The translations under genes and the position numbers were made by a program. Positions 34,777 to 44,031 of a stretch of DNA of 64,000 nucleotides are shown piece by piece (the first letter of the stretch is position 1; every line of letters begins with the position of its first letter). The stretch comes from Treponema sp. UBA4267 (GTDB taxonomy: Bacteria; Spirochaetota; Spirochaetia; Treponematales; Treponemataceae). The DNA lies in the NCBI GenBank assembly GCA_002395155.1, contig DGWD01000031.1, forward strand, positions 42,574 to 106,573, given 5' to 3'. The notes beneath the pieces were generated by a model. The model did not search any database, was not told where the DNA came from, and saw only the letters and a program-made list of their open reading frames with translations.

Positions 34777-35961
34777 TTAGAAGCCCATTGTCAAATATAC
34801 ATAGGCACCAAATCCAGAACCAGTAAAACTTCGTGCAAAATCTGCAGACTGAACTGATATACCTGTGTCAATTTCAACAAATCTTATATTTACATCTAAG
34901 CCAAACTGATGAATAAATACCTGATTTGTATATTCAGTTGATAAAGTAAAATTAAACACTCTTAAAAGACTTAAAGTTAATCCAAGATAATATTCTGGAT
35001 AGAACTTAAAATACTGGCTAAATGGATGCTTTATACCAAATCCAGCCGCCAAATCTATATCAATAAAATGATTAAGTGGCTGATAATTCATAAATACATT
35101 CAATTTTAAAGGACGGTGAACAACGTAATCCCCAGTTTTTCCAAAGCCATACTGGAAGCCTGTATCAGACTGTGTAAATTGCTGATTCGAAAGAGTTCCT
35201 TCAAAAACAAAAGAACTTGAAGCACTAAAAAGATTAGATATTCGTCCTGGAATTACAGGAATTCTAAATCTGGTACCAGCAGTAATTTTATTTTCAAATG
35301 GAATTACAAGTTCACCAGTAAGGTCATAACCAAAGGCCTTTATTAATTCCTCTGGAACTATATTCATATCTGTAAAATTAATGACGCTATACATATCGAA
35401 ATTTACATCGTATCGGAACATAACATTTCCTTCAGCATCATTTAACAGTTGTACAGAACCTGCAGGTCCAGCAGTTTCCAAAACAGGAATAAATACAGCA
35501 GGAATTATATTAAAACTAAATTTCTTGAACTTAAAACCAATATCAACATCAGCAAAGGCAAAAGCCTCAATATCTGTATAAATACCTAGTACAACAGGAA
35601 TACCTAAAGTATTTCCATAACCCAATAGATCAAATAAGTCATCATCCATTGTTAATGACATATATAAATCTAGTCCACTGTGAGCAGCAATGGAAAAACC
35701 ACCTATTTGAATTTTTGTAGCAAAGTTTGGGTCTAAAATTGATGTAAAATTTAAGCCAGAATCAGGTACTTTATTAGCAATTTCTCTTAAATCAATTACA
35801 AGCTCTTTTTTTAACCAGTCTCCAAGTGCACTTGCATTATTTGAAAGTCCAAAACTAGAGCCAAATTTAACTTCTACAATTCTATCCTCAAAAAAATCAA
35901 AGGCAAAAAGACCTGAGCTGAGAGAAATTAAAACAGAAAAAATTAATATCAGTTTCTTCAT
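34777..35961 (-). CDS. Probable outer-membrane beta-barrel protein
   Basis: A 394-residue exported protein: a signal peptide (MKKLILIFSVLISLSSGLFA), then many amphipathic beta strands (FKFKKFSFNIIPAVFIPV, RPLKLNVFMNYQPLNHF, LLRVFNFTLSTEY), ending in a C-terminal aromatic strand YVYLTMGF as in many outer-membrane barrels. No recognised family. The frame opens one GTG codon earlier; the ATG at 35961 with GGAGG six bases upstream is preferred. The start overlaps the stop of the giant lipoprotein (TGATG), so the two are made together and may form one outer-membrane complex (inference). Confidence 0.7.
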   Translation of the reverse strand: MKKLILIFSVLISLSSGLFAFDFFEDRIVEVKFGSSFGLSNNASALGDWLKKELVIDLREIANKVPDSGLNFTSILDPNFATKIQIGGFSIAAHSGLDLYMSLTMDDDLFDLLGYGNTLGIPVVLGIYTDIEAFAFADVDIGFKFKKFSFNIIPAVFIPVLETAGPAGSVQLLNDAEGNVMFRYDVNFDMYSVINFTDMNIVPEELIKAFGYDLTGELVIPFENKITAGTRFRIPVIPGRISNLFSASSSFVFEGTLSNQQFTQSDTGFQYGFGKTGDYVVHRPLKLNVFMNYQPLNHFIDIDLAAGFGIKHPFSQYFKFYPEYYLGLTLSLLRVFNFTLSTEYTNQVFIHQFGLDVNIRFVEIDTGISVQSADFARSFTGSGFGAYVYLTMGF

Positions 35962-38492
35962 CACTCACCTCCAAAAAGAGGAATAGTACCATCTGTTACT
36001 AACTGAAGTGCCAAAGCCATGGAAATTCCCCTGTATCTTGTAATAGAGAAATGTGTATCCTTATAAATAGTAATATTTACACTTGGAATTAATGGATAAA
36101 CGTTCAAAACTTCAACAATTTCACCCGCATTAAGCATAACTGTATCTTTATTTAAATTATAATCTTCATCAATGCTAGTATTAGCAAACTTAACATTCAA
36201 AGAAACAGGTGGATTAGCATAAAAGAGCGACTTACTTGAATCATAGATTATTGATGCAGACCTGATAACATTAAGATATTTATCAATTTCATCATAACTA
36301 GATTGAGAATCGCGTCCAAGCAAATCATGGTCCATATCCTGATTCATCAATTCGAAAATGTTAATATCTATTCTATCAGTAGTGAAAAAATTCAAAGGAA
36401 GAACAATATAAGCAGTTACACCAAGTGATGAAGAAGTATTAGTACTTGAAAGCATAGATGGTGTAATTTCTATATCAGAACTAGAATCTCCATTAGAAAA
36501 AGACAAATTATAATCAACATGAAGGGTTCCATTTTCTGAACTGTTTGCAATATGAGCCAAATCAGCAGCAATAGATGGATCTCCCCTAGCCATATTTGTA
36601 ATTACAGTTGTATTTGAATTCTTATATTCAAAAGTTGGTAATCTTTTTAAAGTAATTTGTGCAGATTGTGAATTTGCAGCATCTCCAACTATATTAACAA
36701 TGGAATCTGCATCGTAAGGAATACCATTTGTGCCACCAAACATTCTGATTGTTCCGTAAAAGCCAACTTGTTCAAATGGGTCAACTACACCCCTATTAAA
36801 CTCTGGCTTATTAGCATAAAGATAAATTGGCAGCGACTCCAGTCTAACCTTAGAGGCAAAATCAACTCCTAATATATCATCAAAACCCGAAAGAATATTA
36901 CCAAGGTTAAAGCCTAAATCATGGGTTCCTGCTATAGAACTAAAATTACCTGTATTAATTACTATTTTAGACCAATTTACCTCTGGAGTTATTTCCAAAC
37001 CGATAGTATAAACTGCTCCTGGAGCAACTCCTCTTATCCTTATTTTTGACGGATTTGAACTTGTATAACCTGGCAAATGAATTTCAGTCAAAAAATCCCA
37101 TGAATTATATTCATCACTAGCACTTGGATTTTGTTTGATTTTTACAGTTCGTTCAGAACCGCTTGATAAAATACTCAATTCCCCATCAATTGTTGATGAT
37201 GCAAGAGTACAAGAATTTCTTTCAATTCCCAAGAAACTTGAAGATGTAATAAGTTCTATATCGTTTCCAGCCGGCAAGGTATTTGTATATTTACCGGTCA
37301 AACCACAAGTACCAAGAGTTACACTTCTTAAAGTATCATAAATAACGGAGCTAAAGTTTTCTGCCGCATTTACTGAAGTTGTAAGACCATTAAGATTCAT
37401 ATCAATTGAATCAAAGCCCAAAATCTGACTAGAAAGGTCCATTACAATTGCAGAGGAATCAACAGTGGCATTAACCATTGTAAGACTTATGCTACATTCA
37501 ATGCTTGTTGATGTAGGAGTGATAACTTTTCCACTTAAATCTACAATATGACTACTTCCCAAAGAAGCGTCGGAAGTAAAGTTTAAACCACCAGAAGCAG
37601 AAAGACCATAAGAAATAATAACATTTGACCAACTCTTAGGTACTTTCAAATTTGTAGATAAAGAACCTTCCGAAACAACACAACTTTCAAAAACTGCATT
37701 ATTAGATGAAAGATCAATTGATGTAGAAACAGGAACTGTTACAGGAGTTTGAATTGTTACTCCACTTGCACGCGAAATTACACTATTACTTGCAATTGTT
37801 CCAACAAATGGAATTGCCAGTGGGGTAGAAAAACTGATAGAGGTACTTGCTTTATAAATAGAAAAACCAGAAATATCTATGCTGGCACTTCCATTCGAGA
37901 AAGTACCCTGGCGACTAACTCCATTCGAAGAAAGAGTTACTGTCATTCCATTTGGAAGACCAGTACAATTAATTATTAAAGCTCCAGATGAATATGTAAC
38001 ACTTGTAAATTCAATTCCAAAACTAACGTTTCCACCACCAGATCCAGCAAAAGTCATAGCTGAATTAATTACAGAAGAAATAACAGAAGAATCTAGTGTC
38101 TGAGTACTAGAAATTGAAATATTTGGGATTTTTATGTCTTTAGAAAAGGCTAATCCTTCTACCTGCGAAGCAATATTTGAAGATTCGAAAAATGAAGAAA
38201 AGTCGACAGGAATTTCCAGCAAAGGAATCTTCATTAAAAACTTTTGCGAATTGATATCAGCTTCTCCAGGAAAATAATCATAAATTCGAATATTCTCTAT
38301 TGAATTAGAAGTTCCTGAAAGCAATTCCTCTGAATTTAAAACATCAGAAAAATCTGCCTCAAATTCACCAACAGAAAAGTTATAAACTGCATTAGTTTTT
38401 ACAGATATCGTCTCTGGAATCTGCCAGTTACATCCGGCTAAAGCTAATAATAAAACTGTAGCCATCAATATAACTAAATGACATTTCTTCAT
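35961..38492 (-). CDS. Large Ser/Thr/Asn-rich lipoprotein
   Basis: An 843-residue lipoprotein (lipobox LLALAGC, Cys about 21). The mature part is extremely rich in Ser, Thr, Ile and Val with repeated short strands (TISVKTNAVYNF, VTVPVSTSIDLSS, CSISLTMVNATVDSS), consistent with a long beta-helix or stacked beta-sandwich exposed at the surface. No catalytic motif is seen. It is translationally coupled to the beta-barrel gene. An AGGAG lies 12 bases before the ATG, a rather long spacing. Function unknown; adhesion or outer-membrane organisation are guesses. Confidence 0.7.
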   Translation of the reverse strand: MKKCHLVILMATVLLLALAGCNWQIPETISVKTNAVYNFSVGEFEADFSDVLNSEELLSGTSNSIENIRIYDYFPGEADINSQKFLMKIPLLEIPVDFSSFFESSNIASQVEGLAFSKDIKIPNISISSTQTLDSSVISSVINSAMTFAGSGGGNVSFGIEFTSVTYSSGALIINCTGLPNGMTVTLSSNGVSRQGTFSNGSASIDISGFSIYKASTSISFSTPLAIPFVGTIASNSVISRASGVTIQTPVTVPVSTSIDLSSNNAVFESCVVSEGSLSTNLKVPKSWSNVIISYGLSASGGLNFTSDASLGSSHIVDLSGKVITPTSTSIECSISLTMVNATVDSSAIVMDLSSQILGFDSIDMNLNGLTTSVNAAENFSSVIYDTLRSVTLGTCGLTGKYTNTLPAGNDIELITSSSFLGIERNSCTLASSTIDGELSILSSGSERTVKIKQNPSASDEYNSWDFLTEIHLPGYTSSNPSKIRIRGVAPGAVYTIGLEITPEVNWSKIVINTGNFSSIAGTHDLGFNLGNILSGFDDILGVDFASKVRLESLPIYLYANKPEFNRGVVDPFEQVGFYGTIRMFGGTNGIPYDADSIVNIVGDAANSQSAQITLKRLPTFEYKNSNTTVITNMARGDPSIAADLAHIANSSENGTLHVDYNLSFSNGDSSSDIEITPSMLSSTNTSSSLGVTAYIVLPLNFFTTDRIDINIFELMNQDMDHDLLGRDSQSSYDEIDKYLNVIRSASIIYDSSKSLFYANPPVSLNVKFANTSIDEDYNLNKDTVMLNAGEIVEVLNVYPLIPSVNITIYKDTHFSITRYRGISMALALQLVTDGTIPLFGGE

Positions 38493-38528
38493 ATTTCTAT
38501 TCCGCTCCTGTTGTTACAAGCTTAGCCT

Positions 38529-40946
38529 TTATTTTTTATTAAAAAAGGCCGCAAACGGATTGTAAGTTTCTCCATCATCACTTCCTGCATTATAACTTCT
38601 AGTACGTGCAGTTTGTGACTGAGCTTTATTTCCTCCAAAAGAGTTTGATGAAGAATTAGCCGAAGCCCCCTTCTTTACTACAACTACTCTTTTGGCTCCT
38701 CCACTCGCATTTGATTCACCATTATTTCGGCGAACTGGTGTACTTTTTTGATTAGTTCCTGCACGACTTGCTGCATCACTCTTTAAAGAAAGGCCAATAC
38801 GTCGTCGATCACGATCAAGCTGGATGATTGTAAATTCAAATACATCACCAACTTTTACTACATCCATTGGATTTTCTACGAAATTATCAGACATTTCGCT
38901 CAAATGAACGAGTCCTGTTTCATGCAATCCAATATCAACGAAAGCACCAAAGTCTACTACGTTTTTAATCTTACCAGTAACTTTCATGCCTTCTTTTAAA
39001 TCTTCAAACTGCAAAACGCCTTTCTGCATAATTGGAGCAGGATATCCGTCACGAGGGTCACGATTAGGCTTCTGAAGTTCTTCAACAATATCTTTTACAG
39101 TTGATTCGCTAAGCTTGTATTTTTCGGCAGTCTTTTTAATTAAATCTGCAGAAACTTTTTCGCCTTTCTGAATCAAAGGTAAAACTTCACGGGCTGCATC
39201 ATAGTTTTCCGGATGAACCCATGTGTTATCCAAAGGATCTGAACTTTCTGCAATCTTCAAGAAACCTGCACACTGTTCAAATGCCTTAGGGCCAAGACCT
39301 GGAACATTCTTCAAATCTTCGCGGCTTTTAATTTTACCATTAGTATCACGATATGCAACAATTTTTTTTGCAGTAGAAATGTTAATTCCAGATACATATT
39401 TCAAGAGCATATAAGATGCAGTATTAAGATTTACACCAACATTATTTACTACAGAACTAACAACTTCATCCAGCTGATCTGCAAGTTTCTTCTGGTTTAC
39501 ATCATGCTGATAAAGACCAACACCAATTGCCTTAGGGTCAATTTTTACAAGTTCTGCAAGAGGATCCTGAAGACGGCGTCCCATTGAAATTGCACCACGA
39601 ATCATTACATCAAGATCAGGGAATTCTTCTGTTGCAACTGGAGATGCAGAATAAACAGAAGCACCAGATTCATCTACAACTGTATATTTAACATCTGAAT
39701 CTGCGTAGTTTTCGCTGATTACTTTTGAAACAATAGCCTGAACTTCCTGAGAACCAGTTCCGTTTCCGACAGCAAGAACCTGAATATCATACTTATCGAT
39801 TGCATCATTAATTGCATCATAAGCACCCTGTGGATCCTGTTCCTGGAAAATCTTAAAGAAGCCAAGATATTTTCCTGTTTCATCCAAAGCGGCACATTTA
39901 GTTCCGTTGCGGTAACCAGGGTCAACACCAAGTACACGACTTCCCTTAATTGGCTGAGTCATAAGAAGATTCTTTAAGTTTTCGCTGAATACACCAATTC
40001 CGTGTTCATCAGCCTGATCAGCTTCATCTGAACGGATTTCGCGTACAACAGCAGGAGAAAGAAGACGAACTACACCATCTTCAATTGCATCTTTATGATA
40101 TTTATTGTTGATTTCGTACTGTTTCTGTAAAAGTTTCACTGCTTCATCTACATCAACATCAATTGTAACTTCGAGGGCACCTTCTCTTTCGCCACGGTTA
40201 ATAGCAAGAATACGGTGAGGCTTAACCTGATTAAGAGGTTCTTTATAATCCCAGTACATCTGATAAGTTGAAAGTTTCTGAGCTTCTTCTTCAGTCTGTC
40301 CTTCTGGAACAATTCCCTTTGTTACAATATTGCCTGTTTTGATGTAGAGGTCATGAACTTTTTCGCGGTTTCCAGTTTCCTGACTTACACGTTCTGCCAG
40401 AATATCCTGAGCACCAGCAAGAGCGTCTGCGGCTGTTTCTACATTAAGGGCAGGATCTTCATTATCTGTTTTTACAAACTTTTCTGCTTCTTTTTCAATA
40501 GAAGAATCATCCATTTTGAGCATTGCATCTGCCAGTGGCTCAAGACCTTTTTCCTGAGCAACCATACCACGTGTCTTCTTCTTTTTCTTGAATGGAGCCC
40601 AAAGATCTTCAAGGGCAGATAAAGTTGTGGCAGACATAATTGCATTGTACAAAGTTTCTGTTAATTTACCCTGAGCAAAAACTCCCTTAACAATTTCAAG
40701 ACGTCTATCTTCAAGGTTATGATATGACTTATAAAGATGGTCACAATCGCGAACCTGAACTTCATCCAGGTCACCTGTTTTATCTTTACGATAACGGCTG
40801 ATAAAGGCAACTGTATTACCTTCTTCAAAAAGACTGATAACTGTACTAACCTGCTGAATACGAATGTTCAATTCTTCAGCAATCTTTTTCATAATTTCGA
40901 CTTCATTAACTGAAAGTGCATCAATTGTTTCTTGTGTAAATTCCAT
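38529..40946 (-). CDS. tex: Tex family RNA-binding transcription accessory protein
   Basis: An 805-residue Tex protein, binding RNA and the transcription machinery. Order: N-terminal helical region, YqgF-like RNase H fold with VLGVDPGYRNGTKCAALD (near 343-360), helix-hairpin-helix repeats (VPGLGPKAFEQCAGFL), and an S1 domain (GMKVTGKIKNVVDFGAFVDIG to VHLSEM). A basic, Asn/Ser-rich tail of about 80 residues follows the S1 domain and is longer than usual (core Tex ~720-780). Promoter gives almost no leader. Confidence 0.95.
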   Translation of the reverse strand: MEFTQETIDALSVNEVEIMKKIAEELNIRIQQVSTVISLFEEGNTVAFISRYRKDKTGDLDEVQVRDCDHLYKSYHNLEDRRLEIVKGVFAQGKLTETLYNAIMSATTLSALEDLWAPFKKKKKTRGMVAQEKGLEPLADAMLKMDDSSIEKEAEKFVKTDNEDPALNVETAADALAGAQDILAERVSQETGNREKVHDLYIKTGNIVTKGIVPEGQTEEEAQKLSTYQMYWDYKEPLNQVKPHRILAINRGEREGALEVTIDVDVDEAVKLLQKQYEINNKYHKDAIEDGVVRLLSPAVVREIRSDEADQADEHGIGVFSENLKNLLMTQPIKGSRVLGVDPGYRNGTKCAALDETGKYLGFFKIFQEQDPQGAYDAINDAIDKYDIQVLAVGNGTGSQEVQAIVSKVISENYADSDVKYTVVDESGASVYSASPVATEEFPDLDVMIRGAISMGRRLQDPLAELVKIDPKAIGVGLYQHDVNQKKLADQLDEVVSSVVNNVGVNLNTASYMLLKYVSGINISTAKKIVAYRDTNGKIKSREDLKNVPGLGPKAFEQCAGFLKIAESSDPLDNTWVHPENYDAAREVLPLIQKGEKVSADLIKKTAEKYKLSESTVKDIVEELQKPNRDPRDGYPAPIMQKGVLQFEDLKEGMKVTGKIKNVVDFGAFVDIGLHETGLVHLSEMSDNFVENPMDVVKVGDVFEFTIIQLDRDRRRIGLSLKSDAASRAGTNQKSTPVRRNNGESNASGGAKRVVVVKKGASANSSSNSFGGNKAQSQTARTRSYNAGSDDGETYNPFAAFFNKK

Positions 40947-40955
40947 AGTTCGACC

Positions 40956-40985
40956 ATTTTACGAAAAAAGGTCAAACTTATTCAA
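40956..40985 (-). promoter_or_regulatory. Promoter of tex, near-leaderless
   Basis: TTGAAT (40985-40980), 18 bases, TAAAAT (40961-40956), nine bases, ATG at 40946. No ribosome binding site. Confidence 0.58.
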
Positions 40986-41027
40986 TCGTTTTAAGTGGGA
41001 AAATAAAAAAAAGATTGAGGTCTTAAA

Positions 41028-41903
41028 CTAGTCTACTTCCTGCAGTTCAGCAATATCATCAGCGTCATCTACTCTATTGAAAATCTGTTCCAATAAAGAT
41101 TTACAGTTAGAAGCCATTAATTTGTAAATATTTGGGATTAAAAGCTGTTTTATACGGTTATCAAGACCATTCTGACCTGTAGATGATGTAAAGCCAAATA
41201 CATAAAGTACTCCAGCCGCTGTCTTACGCTGCATAATCAAAACTGCATCCGAACGGAATAAGAAACCTCTAATATTAAAGTGGAAATCCTTTATTTTTTC
41301 GTAAAGTTGAATCTTAATAGTATTTTCAGGATAAATGAAGGATATGTGAGACACACTAATATCCTGCAAACTTCCTGTAAATGTCTGATGATCTACTACA
41401 AATGTATAAGTACAAGCCGAAGTACAAAGAGCACGAATGTTCTTACGTCTTCCCTGAGCCTGATTTGCATACAAAATCTTTTCAATAATTTCAAAGTTCT
41501 GTTTTTTCTGATACTCAAGCTGGATACAGCCACAATTTAAGCCCATTTCATACAAATATTTTTGTTCAAGCTTAAGTCTTTCTTCTTTTGTCTGACGTTT
41601 AGTATAAACAACACCAATAGAAGCATTATTTGAATAACTTTCAATTAAATTGCGAATTAATACAGGCCATTCAATACCATCAATACGATAATCTATATTA
41701 AAAAAGAAAATGACATCGTTAAAAAGAGAAATTAAAATATCGATTTTTTTTTCAAGTTTTACTCTTTTATCATTTTCGATAAAGTAACACTCATATCCAA
41801 GTGCAAAATAATCTTCAAGATAACTTTCTGGTATAAGAGATGTATCTGGAGTTATAAAAAAAGTTTTACGTCCTGTTACAATTTCTTTTGCTGATATGCC
41901 CAA
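41028..41903 (-). CDS. PilZ-like cyclic di-GMP effector candidate
   Basis: A 291-residue cytoplasmic protein. The first ~145 residues look like a receiver-type alpha/beta fold without the phosphorylation site (TFFITPDTSL, YECYFIENDKRV, IDILISLFNDVIFFFN). The second part starts with GRRKNIRALC (151-160), giving the RxxxR of PilZ domains, and continues with DISVSHISF (181-189) in place of DxSxxG; the Gly is His. Binding is therefore plausible but not certain. The start is a TTG at 41903, with AAGAGGG about seven bases upstream. A c-di-GMP source is encoded at 19874. Confidence 0.65.
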   Translation of the reverse strand: MGISAKEIVTGRKTFFITPDTSLIPESYLEDYFALGYECYFIENDKRVKLEKKIDILISLFNDVIFFFNIDYRIDGIEWPVLIRNLIESYSNNASIGVVYTKRQTKEERLKLEQKYLYEMGLNCGCIQLEYQKKQNFEIIEKILYANQAQGRRKNIRALCTSACTYTFVVDHQTFTGSLQDISVSHISFIYPENTIKIQLYEKIKDFHFNIRGFLFRSDAVLIMQRKTAAGVLYVFGFTSSTGQNGLDNRIKQLLIPNIYKLMASNCKSLLEQIFNRVDDADDIAELQEVD

Positions 41904-41996
41904 TTTTATGCCCTCTTCTTCTCTCTGATAGAATTTTAGTATAACACATACCTACTATAAAAACAAAACAAACTTTTTTTATTAACTATTAAACTT

Positions 41997-43226
41997 TTAG
42001 ATATAGTGTTGAATTGTATGATGCTCAATCAACTTTGTTTTAACAGCAACGATATAAGAACCAAACATAGCTGTAGCAGTATCAAACAAGGCAGAGAATG
42101 AACAAATAATCAATGATGCCGGCTGCAATAAAAGAAAGCTGGTTTCAAAACCCTTTGCATATTTATCACAAAGTATGGTAAGCAGGATAAAGGCACCACC
42201 CGATGGAATACCTCCTAAAATGAAGGAAAGTCCAAAAGAAAGGCCAAAAATCCAGAAAATATCAACCAAAGGAATACTCAAACTTGAGTATGAACGCCAG
42301 ATTAAGATAAAGGAGATTGATGCAACAAGGGCAGAACCTCCTCTGGCAAAAATTGAAAACAGTGGATATGTAAATCCACGTGAACGACGTCTAATTCCTA
42401 AACTTTCTGCACCATGACGGAAATTCAAAGGAAGAACCACATTTGAATCAGCTGTAAAGAATGAGAAAATTAAAGAAGAAATACTAGCGTATAAAACCTT
42501 GTATGGATGTGGATCATGACATACCAATCTTAAAACTAATGGATAAATAATTCCTACTACAATCACAAAGTCAACCAGGAACATAATTACCATTGGAGTA
42601 TAAATATCGGCAACAATGATTGTTCTAAAGTTTACAAACCAGTAAGCAACAATTGCTACACAACAAACGCAAAGGATTTCTGTAAAAAAGTTTGCAATGT
42701 TGTAGAAAAGTTTTGCACACGAATCTGCAAGAGCAAAAATAGGCTTAAATACAAGTTCATCTGAAGCAGATTCCCAACCAATAAGGAATGCAAATACCAG
42801 AGAAACTAAAAGGAAGGAACCTTCGCCAATAGCATTAAAACCTGAAACTGGGAATAAAGAAAGAATCATTGATTTAACATCAATATGAGTTACCTGGGAA
42901 GGAATATCTACAGTAATAGGAATACGAGGAAGCTTTACAATAAGAACTGAAACAAGACCAACAAAAGTCAAAATTAAAGATGAAATAATGATGACTAAGA
43001 AAGTCCATAAACAAGTTTTTAACAAAAGCTTTGATGAACGCAATTTATTTACAGCACAAATTGCAGTTGTAAAAATCAAAGGAACTACTATATATCTACC
43101 AACACGAATAAATAATTCTGATAAGAATGCCAGCACATTAAGACATGCAGGATTTTCTGTAGGGAAGATAAAGGCAGCAAGTATACCTAATAAAACACCC
43201 AATAAATATTTTGCCCAAACTTTCAT
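41997..43226 (-). CDS. Divergent dicarboxylate/amino acid:cation symporter (DAACS)
   Basis: A 409-residue membrane protein of the glutamate/dicarboxylate symporter family (GltP/DctA), with about eight helices and the re-entrant-loop region. Key substrate motifs deviate: the NMDGT of helix 7 is replaced by FARGGSAL, and the D..RTxxNVxGD of helix 8 by FDTATAMFGSYIV, while the serine-rich GIPSGG hairpin 2 is kept. Substrate or coupling is therefore probably altered. The frame opens three codons earlier at a TTG; I use the ATG at 43226. The promoter overlaps that of the divergent gene 43284. Confidence 0.85.
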   Translation of the reverse strand: MKVWAKYLLGVLLGILAAFIFPTENPACLNVLAFLSELFIRVGRYIVVPLIFTTAICAVNKLRSSKLLLKTCLWTFLVIIISSLILTFVGLVSVLIVKLPRIPITVDIPSQVTHIDVKSMILSLFPVSGFNAIGEGSFLLVSLVFAFLIGWESASDELVFKPIFALADSCAKLFYNIANFFTEILCVCCVAIVAYWFVNFRTIIVADIYTPMVIMFLVDFVIVVGIIYPLVLRLVCHDPHPYKVLYASISSLIFSFFTADSNVVLPLNFRHGAESLGIRRRSRGFTYPLFSIFARGGSALVASISFILIWRSYSSLSIPLVDIFWIFGLSFGLSFILGGIPSGGAFILLTILCDKYAKGFETSFLLLQPASLIICSFSALFDTATAMFGSYIVAVKTKLIEHHTIQHYI

Positions 43227-43234
43227 AAGCTCCA

Positions 43235-43277
43235 ATTATAACATAATATGGAAGGACATTCTATATTATGTTATAAT
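43235..43277. promoter_or_regulatory. Divergent promoter pair, both leaderless or nearly so
   Basis: Minus strand: TATAAT (43240-43235), eight bases, ATG at 43226. Plus strand: TATAAT (43272-43277), six bases, ATG at 43284. The -10 boxes are 31 bases apart, so both promoters share one short region. Neither -35 is good. Confidence 0.6.
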
Positions 43278-43283
43278 CACAGT

Positions 43284-44009
43284 ATGTCTAGTATTTTAAT
43301 TGTAGGAAAAGATTTACCAGATGGTCTTGAAATGGCAGAAGCCTTTGCTTCATCTGGACGAAGTGTTTTTGGAGTTGCTAAATCTGAAGCTGACGTAAAC
43401 TCCTTTGAATCTGAAAATATTTATGCATCAACCTGGAATAAATCTTCTGCAGTTTCTGCCCATTCCTTAATCATAAAAGCCGAGACAAAACTTGATAAAA
43501 TTGAAGAAGTCCTTTTTTACTTTGATACAAACTACTTTTGTTCAAAATTTGAAATAGATAAAACTGAAGAAATATCAAATGCCGTTGATGTTATGATGAA
43601 TTCTTTTTTCTATTCTACATCTGAACTCTTAAGAAGAATTGACCAGAAAAAAGAAAAGATTATTGTTTCCTTCCTTGTTAGAGAATATCCATCTAAATAC
43701 GAAATGCTTACTTCTAAATCTCCAGTTTCCGTTCCAGCCGCAGGAATAGTAAGTGCCGCACAACAGGCCTTTATTTCTATTGCAGAAACTTTTGCCGCAA
43801 GTGCAGGCGAAAAAGATTATCTTTCGGTTCTACTGGCTAAATGTCAAATTAACAACGAATACTACAAAAATGAAAAACAAATTGCAGACTGGCTGGCTCA
43901 AAGCATGGTTTCTATAAGAGCTATGAAAAATCCACAATCAGTTAAACAAGCAACCACCTGGAATAAAGTAGGCAGCAAAGTTTCAACAGGTTTTTCATTT
44001 TTTAAATAG
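43284..44009 (+). CDS. SDR-like protein with degenerate active site
   Basis: A 241-residue protein that reads like a short-chain dehydrogenase scaffold: an N-terminal beta-alpha unit MSSILIVGKDLPDGLEMAEAFASSGRSVFG without the TGxxxGxG motif, a mid-region KIIVSFLVREYPSKYE, and a late helix AAGIVSAAQQAFISIAETFAA where the YxxxK would be. With the nucleotide loop and catalytic Tyr/Lys missing, it is probably not a dehydrogenase. The frame opens 12 codons earlier, but the leaderless promoter ends at the ATG at 43284. Role unknown. Confidence 0.62.
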   Translation: MSSILIVGKDLPDGLEMAEAFASSGRSVFGVAKSEADVNSFESENIYASTWNKSSAVSAHSLIIKAETKLDKIEEVLFYFDTNYFCSKFEIDKTEEISNAVDVMMNSFFYSTSELLRRIDQKKEKIIVSFLVREYPSKYEMLTSKSPVSVPAAGIVSAAQQAFISIAETFAASAGEKDYLSVLLAKCQINNEYYKNEKQIADWLAQSMVSIRAMKNPQSVKQATTWNKVGSKVSTGFSFFK

Positions 44010-44031
44010 TTTTTGATAATAGGAAAAAATA

